From contig OY782506.1 in assembly GCA_963677755.1 (NCBI GenBank), positions 930,001 through 994,000 of the forward strand: a stretch of DNA of 64,000 bases, written 5' to 3'. Shown in pieces: positions 34,649-42,367 of the stretch; within the stretch, counting starts at the first letter, position 1, and each line of letters opens with the position of its first letter. Both the position numbers and the translations under genes were made by a program. This DNA comes from JAIOSF01 sp963677755 (GTDB lineage: Bacteria; Campylobacterota; Campylobacteria; Campylobacterales; Arcobacteraceae). The notes beneath the pieces were generated by a model that worked only from the letters and a program-made list of their open reading frames with translations, searched no databases and was not told the DNA's origin.

Positions 34649-36532
34649 TTGAATAAAATAAGATTTTCTTATATAGTTATTACTGCAGTTTTTTCTTTTC
34701 TTTTACTTACATTTATTTATCATCAAAATACACATGCTACAGCTGTAGATAATGCAAAAGCAAAAATAAATGAGCTGCTTCTTAATTATGAGGCAGTTCG
34801 TGCTTATGTTGGAAAAGTACAAAAAGAGGAGATATATCATCTTCAACAAAAAGGTGTAGTAGATAAGGAATATTTTAGTCCAGCTTTATTATCGTCAACA
34901 TTTAGTGCAAAAAACATTAATAATTTTTATAATGAGTTTAAAGGAAAACTACAACAAAGTCCTGTAACTATAAGATTTGCCAGTGATAATCCTAGAAATA
35001 CCTCAAATAAAGCAACAAAAAAAGAATCAGAAATTTTACATAAGTTTAATACCCAAGAGATTAATGAATATAGTGAAATTATTGAGAAAAATGGCGAGCC
35101 TATTTTATACTATGTTTTACCTACAAAACCAACTGATGAGAAATGTATGAGATGTCATTCAGACCCTAAGTTAGCACCAAAAGGATTAATAGAAATCTAT
35201 GGAGATACAAATGGCTTTTATGAAAAAGTTGGAGATATTAGAGCAGTTTTATCTACAACTTACCCTTTAAGTAAAGACTTTAAGAGTGCCGATAAAACAT
35301 TTATTATATTAACTTTAGTTACTTTTGTAGTTTTTGTAGGATTGTTAGTTTTAGTTTATTTTTTTACAAAAAAAATAAATGAGGCAAATGTTACACTAGA
35401 TAAAAAAGTGGTTCAAAGAACAAAAGAATTAAAAGAGGAAAAAGAGCATATTAAAGCTATTTTAGATATTAATCCAAATATTATTATAGTTATACAAAAT
35501 GACAGTATTATAAGTGCGAATAGACAATTTTTTAAATTTTTTGATTGTAATTCAATCGAAGAATTTAAGGAAAAAAATAAAACAATTAGTAATTTAATTG
35601 TTGAGATTGATAAAAAAGCTCTCCCTAAAAACAATCAAATAAATGACTTACCTTGGTATGAGTATCTAGCAAATGTTAAAAAGAAAGTACACCATATCTT
35701 AATTGACTTTAACAATACACAAAGTTGTTTTCTCACAAGTGCAACGCATTTTCATAATCAAGGAGATATTTTACTCACTTTTAATGATATTACAGAACAA
35801 ATTAAAAAAGATAAACTTCTTGAAGAACAGACAAAATTAGCTGCAATGGGAGAGATGATAGGAAATATTGCTCATCAATGGCGACAACCATTATCCGTAA
35901 TATCTACAAGTTCTACAGGTATGCAAATACAAAAAGAGCATAATATGTTAGAAGATGATAAGTTTAATGAATACTGTAATATTATCAATGAAAATGTACA
36001 GTATCTCTCAAAAACTATAGATGATTTTAGAGATTTTATAAAAGCAGACAAAGAGAAGATGAATTTTCAACTTAATGATACAGTTAATAGTTTTTTAAAA
36101 CTTGTAGATGGTTCTATTAAAAGTGAACATATAAATATTGTATTGGATATTGAAGAAGATATTACTTTGTACGGATACCCAAATGAATTAGTACAATGTT
36201 TTATGAATCTTTTTAATAATTCAAAAGATGCTTTACAAACAATAGATGAAGAAAATAGATATATATTTATCTCAATTAAAAAAGAAAGTAGTGGTACTTT
36301 AATATCTTTTAAAGATAGTGCAAATGGGATTGATCCAAAAATTCAATCAAAAATTTTCGAACCATATTTCACCACAAAACATCAATCTCAAGGTACTGGA
36401 CTGGGACTTCACATGGTTTATTCCATGATTGTTGATAGTATGAGAGGTTCTATAGAGGTGAGAAATGTAGGGTTTACATACGAAAATAAATTTTTAAAAG
36501 GTACTGAATTTAAAATATTATTTACAAACTAA
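34649..36532 (+). CDS. Sensor histidine kinase with DUF3365-like heme domain
   Basis: The 627-residue kinase has an N-terminal membrane helix (about 7-24), a periplasmic DUF3365/Tll0287-like domain with CMRCH at 166-170, and a second helix at 217-240. A PAS-like region (about 265-385) follows. The dimerisation domain has the phospho-acceptor H409 in GNIAHQWRQPL, and the ATPase domain ends with GTGLGLHMVY. Covalent heme in the periplasm would let it sense redox state or NO. Start is TTG. No response regulator is adjacent. It lies just before the hao cluster, which may be a target. Confidence 0.88.
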   Translation: MNKIRFSYIVITAVFSFLLLTFIYHQNTHATAVDNAKAKINELLLNYEAVRAYVGKVQKEEIYHLQQKGVVDKEYFSPALLSSTFSAKNINNFYNEFKGKLQQSPVTIRFASDNPRNTSNKATKKESEILHKFNTQEINEYSEIIEKNGEPILYYVLPTKPTDEKCMRCHSDPKLAPKGLIEIYGDTNGFYEKVGDIRAVLSTTYPLSKDFKSADKTFIILTLVTFVVFVGLLVLVYFFTKKINEANVTLDKKVVQRTKELKEEKEHIKAILDINPNIIIVIQNDSIISANRQFFKFFDCNSIEEFKEKNKTISNLIVEIDKKALPKNNQINDLPWYEYLANVKKKVHHILIDFNNTQSCFLTSATHFHNQGDILLTFNDITEQIKKDKLLEEQTKLAAMGEMIGNIAHQWRQPLSVISTSSTGMQIQKEHNMLEDDKFNEYCNIINENVQYLSKTIDDFRDFIKADKEKMNFQLNDTVNSFLKLVDGSIKSEHINIVLDIEEDITLYGYPNELVQCFMNLFNNSKDALQTIDEENRYIFISIKKESSGTLISFKDSANGIDPKIQSKIFEPYFTTKHQSQGTGLGLHMVYSMIVDSMRGSIEVRNVGFTYENKFLKGTEFKILFTN

Positions 36533-36538
36533 TATCTC

Positions 36539-36563
36539 ATAGAATTTCTCATTCTATCTTTTT
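36539..36563 (+). terminator. Terminator after the heme-sensor kinase
   Basis: ATAGAAT / ATTCTAT makes a 7-bp stem with a five-base loop, followed by a T-rich tract (CTTTTTC). It separates the kinase transcript from the hao cluster. Confidence 0.65.
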
Positions 36564-36605
36564 CTTTTCTCTTTGACTCAAATACCATTTCATTTCATGA
36601 ATTTT

Positions 36606-36646
36606 CTTGACTTAGGTCAAGGAAATTTTATTAGAATAGTTATAAA
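36606..36646 (+). promoter_or_regulatory. CRP/FNR-family operator and promoter of the hao cluster
   Basis: CTTGAC TTAG GTCAAG (36606-36621) is a perfect palindrome with a four-base spacer. Its core TTGAC-N4-GTCAA has the architecture used by FNR, NnrR/DNR and HcpR-type regulators. TATAAA at 36641-36646 could be the -10 box, putting the palindrome centre near -40, the class II activator position. The cytochrome gene starts at 36697. I found no second copy of this site in the window. Confidence 0.7.
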
Positions 36647-36696
36647 CTTTAAAACTATATTTATTTATTAAGTATTGATTAAAGAAAGGAGACTTT

Positions 36697-37230
36697 ATGA
36701 GTGGACCGAATCAATTTTGGATTAGAGTTGTACTAGTATTTATTGCAATTATTGGTATAGTTTTATTAGGACGAGCCATTATGCTACCAGATAGTTGGGG
36801 TCAGTATGGTTATTACAGAGGTGGATTTATAGACCAAGAAGCTCATAAAGATATGAAGTATGGTACCAATGAATCTTGTAAAGAATGTCATATTGAGGTT
36901 CTTGAATTAAAAGAACACTCATCTCACAAAAGGCTTGCCTGTGAAGCCTGTCACGCGCCCATTGCGGAGCATATAAAAAATAACAAGAAGTTTGTAGATA
37001 TGCCAACTAAAAAAGGGGAACGACAAATTTCTCTTTGTTTAAATTGTCACCAAAAAGCTATCGGTAGACCTGAAAAATTTCCTATGATAGATCATAAAAC
37101 TCATTTAAGTGAGCAAAATGTTAAGTCAACACATACTTGTGATCAATGTCATACCGTTCATGCACCTCTAGAAAATATCAATCATGTTAAAAAACAAAGA
37201 TCGTTAAAGGAGGCACTCAATGAAAAATAA
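36697..37230 (+). CDS. Membrane-anchored tetraheme cytochrome c
   Basis: The 177-residue protein has an N-terminal membrane anchor (IRVVLVFIAIIGIVLLGRAI, residues 9-28) and four CxxCH motifs at 61-65, 82-86, 114-118 and 148-152. It is of cytochrome c3/NapC-like composition but lacks the clear NapC/NrfH pattern. Together with the ferredoxin-like and NrfD proteins it forms a quinol-oxidising module that should hand electrons to the octaheme enzyme in the periplasm. Its end overlaps the next gene by 11 bases. Confidence 0.85.
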   Translation: MSGPNQFWIRVVLVFIAIIGIVLLGRAIMLPDSWGQYGYYRGGFIDQEAHKDMKYGTNESCKECHIEVLELKEHSSHKRLACEACHAPIAEHIKNNKKFVDMPTKKGERQISLCLNCHQKAIGRPEKFPMIDHKTHLSEQNVKSTHTCDQCHTVHAPLENINHVKKQRSLKEALNEK

Positions 37231-38035
37231 AATTACTCAAGAGTTTATTGATAATGATAGAAGATCATTTATTGATAAAGTTGTAAAAGGTACGATTACT
37301 GGTTCATTAATGGTTATGATACCAATGAGTTCTAAACTTTTTAGTGAAGTTTTAGGTGAAGAAAAAGAGGCACAAAGTGAAATAAATCCTATGGATTTAA
37401 ATGCTAATTATTGTTTTATAGTGGATGTTACAGCTTGTATTGGCTGTGGCAATTGTTGTGTTGCCGATAGAAAAGAGAATAATGTTCCCCAAGGTCAGTA
37501 TCGAACTTGGGTTGAAAGATATGTTATAGATATGGTAAATAAAGTGTATGTAGATTCACCAGATGGTGGAGAACATGGTTACAGTAATATACCAATTAAT
37601 AAAACTATAAAAGAGATAAAAGAAGCATTTTTTGTACCAAAGCTTTGTAATATGTGTGATGAACCTTCATGTACTCAAGTTTGTCCAGTAGCTGCTACAT
37701 TTACGACACCTGATGGCTTTGTACTGGTTGATAGCGAGCATTGTGTTGCCTGTGGATATTGCATTCAAGCTTGCCCTTATGGTGTAAGATATATAAATAA
37801 AGATACGAAAACGGCTGATAAATGTACTTGGTGTTACCATCGTGTGAGAAAAGGTAAATTACCTGCATGTGTAAATGCTTGTCCTACGGGAGCAAGAAAA
37901 TTTGGTGACTTAAATGACCCATCTAGTGAAGTATCTAAAATTTATAATTCAAAATCTAGACTTAAAGTTCTTAAAAAAGATTTAGGAAATGAACCAAGCC
38001 TTTATTATATTGATCTACATGAGGAGGTAGTGTAA
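37220..38035 (+). CDS. Tat-exported 4Fe-4S ferredoxin-like protein (NrfC/HybA type)
   Basis: The 271-residue protein starts with a Tat-like signal (DRRSFIDKVV, then hydrophobic) and belongs to the DMSO reductase B/NrfC family. Four cysteine groups are seen: CIGCGNCCVAD, CNMCDEPSCTQVCP, CVACGYCIQACP and CTWCYHRV...CVNACP. In the first, the usual fourth cysteine of CxxCxxCxxxC is replaced by Asp while an extra Cys adjoins the third, so one cluster probably has altered ligation. It should pass electrons from the NrfD subunit to the cytochromes. It overlaps nrfD by one base. Confidence 0.88.
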   Translation: MKNKITQEFIDNDRRSFIDKVVKGTITGSLMVMIPMSSKLFSEVLGEEKEAQSEINPMDLNANYCFIVDVTACIGCGNCCVADRKENNVPQGQYRTWVERYVIDMVNKVYVDSPDGGEHGYSNIPINKTIKEIKEAFFVPKLCNMCDEPSCTQVCPVAATFTTPDGFVLVDSEHCVACGYCIQACPYGVRYINKDTKTADKCTWCYHRVRKGKLPACVNACPTGARKFGDLNDPSSEVSKIYNSKSRLKVLKKDLGNEPSLYYIDLHEEVV

Positions 38036-39228
38036 TGGAACATTTAGCTGTAGAAGCCTTAAACTTTGTATTTCCAAATGATACACATGCGCATTGGACT
38101 TTAATGATTGTAATTTACCCATATATTACAGGAGTAGTTGCTGGAGCCTTTATAGTATCTGCTTTGGCTCATGTATTTCATGTGCAGTCACTTATGCCAG
38201 TTGCAAAATTTGCATTAATATTTGCACTTGCTTGGTTGTTGTTTGTAACAGCACCACTTCTAAATCATTTAGGGCATCCTGAAAGAGCTTTGAGTATGCT
38301 TTTTACCCCAAACTTTGGTGGACCATCTATGATGGCAGGGTTTGGTTATATCTATATGACATATTCTATTCTTTTAATTTTCGAGATTTTATTTGTATTT
38401 AGATACGAAATGATTTTATTAAAAGAGAAATCAACTGGAGTTAAAAAAACAATTTACAATATATTAACTTTAGGTACAAATGACAAATCTATTGAAGGTA
38501 GAAAGATAGATAGAAAGGTTGCTTTTATATTAGCAGCTATTGGTATTCCACTTGCTTGTAGTTTACATGGGTATGTTGGATTTATCTTTGGTGCTGTTAA
38601 AACTGTAGAGTGGTGGTTTACTCCACTTATGCCAATTATTTTTTTACTTTCTGCTTCTGTTTCTGGAATTGCAGGTATGATTTTATTTTATATTTTGATA
38701 AAAAAATTTACAGGTAAAATAAGTGAGATAAAAACAGAAACAATTAAAACACTAGTAAAACTTCTTTGGGCATTTTTTATATTAGATTTTTTGTTTGAAA
38801 TGATAGAAATATCTGTTCATGCTTATGGTGGTACGGAGGGTTGGCATCATGTTAGTTCTGCTTTAAATGGTCCATTAAGCTGGTCGTTTTGGACTATGCA
38901 AGTTGAAATATTATCAATTATACCATTTATAGTACTTGGATTTTTGTCATTGAAAAATGTAAGTAGAAATACATTGATGATACTCTCTCCCATCATATCT
39001 TTTATGCTTTTAGCACAGGTTTTATTTATGAGATGGAATGTTGTAATAGGTGGGCAGATAATGGCAAAAAGTGAGAGAGGTTTTGCAGTATATCATCCAA
39101 CAATGTTTGAAAAAGAAGGTATTTTAGTAACTATTATCATGCTTGTGGCTCCCATAGTTACATTGTGGTTGTTAAGTAAAATATTCCCACTTTGGGAAAC
39201 TCAAGTTGATAAAGAACCTTTAGTTTAA
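38035..39228 (+). CDS. nrfD: NrfD/HybB-type membrane quinol oxidoreductase subunit
   Basis: The 397-residue integral membrane protein has about 9-10 helices. The NrfD-family N-terminus is seen in HWTLMIVIYPYITGVVAGAF, followed by APLLNHLGHPERALSML. Such subunits bind menaquinol and pass electrons to the partner ferredoxin-like protein. The start overlaps the stop of the upstream gene. It is followed by a 120-base gap with a large hairpin before hao. Confidence 0.88.
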   Translation: MEHLAVEALNFVFPNDTHAHWTLMIVIYPYITGVVAGAFIVSALAHVFHVQSLMPVAKFALIFALAWLLFVTAPLLNHLGHPERALSMLFTPNFGGPSMMAGFGYIYMTYSILLIFEILFVFRYEMILLKEKSTGVKKTIYNILTLGTNDKSIEGRKIDRKVAFILAAIGIPLACSLHGYVGFIFGAVKTVEWWFTPLMPIIFLLSASVSGIAGMILFYILIKKFTGKISEIKTETIKTLVKLLWAFFILDFLFEMIEISVHAYGGTEGWHHVSSALNGPLSWSFWTMQVEILSIIPFIVLGFLSLKNVSRNTLMILSPIISFMLLAQVLFMRWNVVIGGQIMAKSERGFAVYHPTMFEKEGILVTIIMLVAPIVTLWLLSKIFPLWETQVDKEPLV

Positions 39229-39249
39229 AGTAGAAGTTGTTTATATGTA

Positions 39250-39303
39250 CTAGTGTGCAGTGAAGAGTAAATATCATGTCGTTTATTGTTCATTGTACAC
39301 TAG
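39250..39303 (+). repeat. Large stem-loop between nrfD and hao
   Basis: CTAGTGTGCAGTGAA (39250-39264) pairs with TTCATTGTACACTAG (39289-39303) over 15 bp with two G-U pairs. A further short pairing is possible inside the 24-base loop. It lies between the nrfD stop and the hao ribosome binding site (39337-39343) and lacks a T-run, so it may protect or set off hao mRNA rather than terminate. Confidence 0.6.
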
Positions 39304-39349
39304 GAACTGATTTGTGGTAGGATGGTCGGATTTTACAAAGGAGAATCTC

Positions 39350-40930
39350 ATGAAATTAAGCAAATTGTTAATTGCTATGGTATTAGTTGTTGGTTTGGGG
39401 AGTAGCTTATATGCTACGACAAAGGCTTCTTCAAAGGTAAGACATGAAAGTGTTAAAGATGCAAATGATAAGTGTGTTACATGTCACCTGAAAGAAAACA
39501 GGTCATTAGTTGATCATTATGAAAACTCAGCACATGCTGTATCAGATGTTGGATGTTTTACCTGTCATGCAGCAGATAAAAAAGATCCTTTAGGTTATGA
39601 ACACGAAGGTGCTTTTATTAAAACAATTCAAACACCTAATGACTGTAATTTTTGTCATGTAAAAGAGGTGAAAGAGATGACAAACTCTCACCATGCAACT
39701 GCGGGTCAGATTATGGCATCTTTAGATAATATGCTTGCAGAAGTTATAGCATCTTTCCCAGATAGTAAAGCAGATGCTGTAAGTGGTTGTTGGCAATGTC
39801 ATGGTGGAATTATTAAACCTGAAAAAGACAAACACGGTAAAATTATTTATAATGAGGCTGGTGCACCAGTTATGGATTGGATGACTTGGCCAAATTCAGG
39901 TATTGGTAGAATTAATCACGATGGAACAAGAGGCTCTTGTAATGCTTGTCACTCAAGACATGACTTTAGTTCTAGTCGGGCAAGACAACCAGAAAATTGT
40001 GGTAAATGTCACTTAGGTCCTGATCATCCTCAAAAAGAGATTTATGAAGAGTCTAAACACGGTATTGCCTATTATGCTGCACCAAAAGGTGATGTTCCAG
40101 GTGGTATGAATATTCATAAACAAGGTTCTTGGGTATTAGGTAAAGATTATAACGCTGCACCTACTTGTGCTACTTGTCATATGGGTAGTTATAAAAAATC
40201 AAATGGTTCTATTGTAAAAGGAACACATAATGTTGGAGATAGAATTTCATGGACTTTGAGACCAGCTGTATCAGTTAAGTTGAATAGAGTAGTTTTTGAA
40301 GATGGTACTGTTCAAGATATTCCCGGTGAAAAAGCTCCAGCAATAGGTTCAATGCAAACTTTTAAAGATTATGAGAGAGTTGGAGATAAACTTAGCAAAA
40401 TCATGAAAAAGAAAAAAGTTAAAGAGGTAATTTCTTGGGAAAAAAGAAGAGATAATATGAAACAAGTTTGTTCATCTTGTCACTCTGACCACCATGTGGA
40501 TAACTTCTATAAACAATTTGATTCTTTAGTGAATACATATAATGATAAATTTGCAAAACCTGGTGTTGAACTAGTAAAACAAATGAAAAAAGATGGTGTT
40601 TGGAAGAAATCTGGGTTCCAACAAGATGATATAGGGTATATTTGGTTTGAGATATGGCATCATGAAGGGCGTCGAGCTAGACATGGAGCTGCAATGCAAG
40701 CACCAGATTTTACTCATTGGCATGGTATGTATGAAGTATCAAGACACTTTTATAATAAGTTTTTACCAAAAGTATTAAAACTTGCTAAAAAGGCTGGTAT
40801 GGAAGATAAGTATAAAAAACTTATTAGTGATTTACTAGATAAACCTGAGCATGAATGGTATAAAACTGGTGGTAATCCTGCAACTCTTAAAATGATTGAA
40901 GAAGAGAATAAAGCAAGATACAAACAATAA
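39350..40930 (+). CDS. hao: Octaheme cytochrome c of the hydroxylamine oxidoreductase family (reductive epsilon-Hao type)
   Basis: The 526-residue exported protein (signal MKLSKLLIAMVLVVGLGSS) carries eight CxxCH motifs: CVTCH, CFTCH, CNFCH, CWQCH, CNACH, CGKCH, CATCH and CSSCH. The C-terminal WHHEGRRARHGAAM and PDFTHWHGMYEV segments are typical of the Hao family. Campylobacterota versions are thought to reduce hydroxylamine or nitrite to ammonium rather than oxidise hydroxylamine. The ATG at 39350 follows AAAGGAG; a GTG at 39314 would lengthen the leader without reason. The octaheme sulfite reductase MccA is excluded by the lack of a CX15CH heme site. Tetrathionate reductase is less likely. 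Confidence 0.85.
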   Translation: MKLSKLLIAMVLVVGLGSSLYATTKASSKVRHESVKDANDKCVTCHLKENRSLVDHYENSAHAVSDVGCFTCHAADKKDPLGYEHEGAFIKTIQTPNDCNFCHVKEVKEMTNSHHATAGQIMASLDNMLAEVIASFPDSKADAVSGCWQCHGGIIKPEKDKHGKIIYNEAGAPVMDWMTWPNSGIGRINHDGTRGSCNACHSRHDFSSSRARQPENCGKCHLGPDHPQKEIYEESKHGIAYYAAPKGDVPGGMNIHKQGSWVLGKDYNAAPTCATCHMGSYKKSNGSIVKGTHNVGDRISWTLRPAVSVKLNRVVFEDGTVQDIPGEKAPAIGSMQTFKDYERVGDKLSKIMKKKKVKEVISWEKRRDNMKQVCSSCHSDHHVDNFYKQFDSLVNTYNDKFAKPGVELVKQMKKDGVWKKSGFQQDDIGYIWFEIWHHEGRRARHGAAMQAPDFTHWHGMYEVSRHFYNKFLPKVLKLAKKAGMEDKYKKLISDLLDKPEHEWYKTGGNPATLKMIEEENKARYKQ

Positions 40931-40933
40931 TTT

Positions 40934-40966
40934 ATAAAATCTTTGGGCTTTTGCCCAAGATTTTAT
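40934..40966 (+). terminator. Terminator-like hairpin after hao
   Basis: ATAAAATCTTTGGGC / GCCCAAGATTTTAT forms a 14-bp stem with one bulged base and a TTTT loop, directly after the hao stop. The GC core TTGGGC/GCCCAA with a following ATTTTAT fits a terminator. Confidence 0.75.
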
Positions 40967-41013
40967 AATATTAAATATTAAGTATTGAGTGTCAATATTT
41001 AAGATTTAATATT
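40967..41013 (+). repeat. Second long A/T hairpin before the exported protein gene
   Basis: A 21-base arm (40967-40987) and its partner (40993-41013) pair with one mismatch and one G-U pair around the loop AGTGT. It immediately follows the terminator-like hairpin and ends 12 bases before the ATAGGAG ribosome binding site of the next gene. Made of A/T only except at the loop edge, it could shape mRNA stability or be a binding site. Confidence 0.55.
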
Positions 41014-41035
41014 AAAATAAGAAATAGGAGAAATT

Positions 41036-41650
41036 ATGAAAGCTATAGTGAAAGTATTGTTGGTTGTATCTATATTTGGTACAGGTTTATTAAGTGCGAA
41101 TGGTATTTATGAAAAAGTAGAAAATATGAAAAAAGGACTTGATGGCTATATTCTGGGTTCAACTTTAAAAAAAGAACAGCAGAGCAATAGCATACCAAGT
41201 GATAATGATAAAGTAAAAAAGTATCTTATAAATGATGATTTATTAATCGCTATAAATGTAAAAAATAACAAGATTTTAGCAATAAATAAAAGATTTAATG
41301 CGGTAAAACAATTAGAAATAAAATCAATGATTGGTTCATTAATACATGATTATGATGAACCAACAGCAATGGCACATGATAAAATGATATATTGGGTATA
41401 TGATAAAAATGGTAAAAAATTAACAGAAGATGATTTAAAAAATTGGAAAGATTCATTAAAAGTTGCAAAAACAAAGTTACCTTTAGTAGAAGCAATTAAA
41501 GTAGATACTAAACAAGTTGATTTTGACCCTTATGTATCAATAAAAATGACTTCAGACCAACCAATGATGACAAAAGTAAAAGATGAAAAGTTAGCTAATG
41601 TATACTTAATGGTTTCATCAGAAAAATTAATACAAAATACAATGAAATAA
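41036..41650 (+). CDS. Exported protein of unknown function, hao-linked
   Basis: The 204-residue protein has a signal peptide (MKAIVKVLLVVSIFGTGLLSANG) and no CxxCH motif, membrane helix or cysteine after the signal. It is Lys/Asp-rich and contains NDDLLIAINVKNNKILAINKRF and DKMIYWVYDKNGKKLTEDDL. I do not recognise a family. Its place right behind hao, with a proper ribosome binding site, suggests a periplasmic accessory factor, but the two intervening hairpins mean it may be expressed separately. Confidence 0.75.
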   Translation: MKAIVKVLLVVSIFGTGLLSANGIYEKVENMKKGLDGYILGSTLKKEQQSNSIPSDNDKVKKYLINDDLLIAINVKNNKILAINKRFNAVKQLEIKSMIGSLIHDYDEPTAMAHDKMIYWVYDKNGKKLTEDDLKNWKDSLKVAKTKLPLVEAIKVDTKQVDFDPYVSIKMTSDQPMMTKVKDEKLANVYLMVSSEKLIQNTMK

Positions 41651-41658
41651 AATAAATA

Positions 41659-42225
41659 ATGAAAACAATTTCACTATATACTAAAATACTATATATAGTT
41701 TTATTATTATCAATCAATAGTTTTGCTTCATCAAAAATTGATTTATTAATTGAAAAAAAAGAGTTTGAGAAAATAGCAGACTTGATTAGTGAGACAAAAA
41801 TTATTTATAGTGATACTAATCTTCCAGATAATTCGAATGATGGTGATTTGATTATTATTAGTAATGAGTATGAAATAAAGCAATTTTTCGAATTTTACAA
41901 TGGTATTTGGAATGAAAAAGTTACTGAAGAGATAGCTAAATTACTTGGCAATGATAGTGGGACAACATATGGAAATCTTTTTAATTATAAAGTGAATTCA
42001 AAAGAGTTTAATGCTTATGAAACAGATGATTTTAAATATGAAAAAAGTGAAGTAAGTTCTGTTGTCGTGAAGATAATAAATTCAAAAAATAGTGAATATG
42101 ACATTAATAATAATATTAATATATATTTAAAAGAGCATACAATTGATATTGATAATATAATCAATATACAAATAAGTGATACAAATTTAAAAAATTGCAA
42201 AATAATAATTATTTATGAATTATAA
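41659..42225 (+). CDS. Second exported protein of unknown function
   Basis: The 188-residue protein starts with a signal peptide (KILYIVLLLSINSFASS) and is rich in Asn, Asp, Ile and Lys with almost no cysteines. It begins only eight bases after the preceding exported protein, so the two are co-transcribed. Base composition is even more A/T-rich than its neighbours. No family, heme motif or lipobox is visible. Confidence 0.65.
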   Translation: MKTISLYTKILYIVLLLSINSFASSKIDLLIEKKEFEKIADLISETKIIYSDTNLPDNSNDGDLIIISNEYEIKQFFEFYNGIWNEKVTEEIAKLLGNDSGTTYGNLFNYKVNSKEFNAYETDDFKYEKSEVSSVVVKIINSKNSEYDINNNINIYLKEHTIDIDNIINIQISDTNLKNCKIIIIYEL

Positions 42226-42272
42226 TAAATGTAAAACAAACCTTATAGGATATTATTAAGTACAATTAATTA

Positions 42273-42313
42273 CTGTTATAATATTTACATTGTTAGGCTA
42301 GTTCTGTTATAAT
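42273..42313 (+). promoter_or_regulatory. Tandem -10 elements before ccsBA
   Basis: The ten-base sequence CTGTTATAAT occurs twice, at 42273-42282 and 42304-42313, 31 bases apart. Both are good extended -10 boxes, as preferred in Campylobacterota, and the second is 54 bases before the ccsBA ATG. Two start sites are likely. Confidence 0.6.
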
Positions 42314-42367
42314 CTTTCATTATTTTTAAGAAGGATATTTTACAATGATTATCAAAAGGATTTCTTT

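Noticed and set aside
39350..40930. Octaheme sulfite reductase (MccA) as an identity for the hao gene product
   Set aside because: All eight hemes have standard CxxCH sites and no CX15CH site is present; Hao-family C-terminal motifs are clear.
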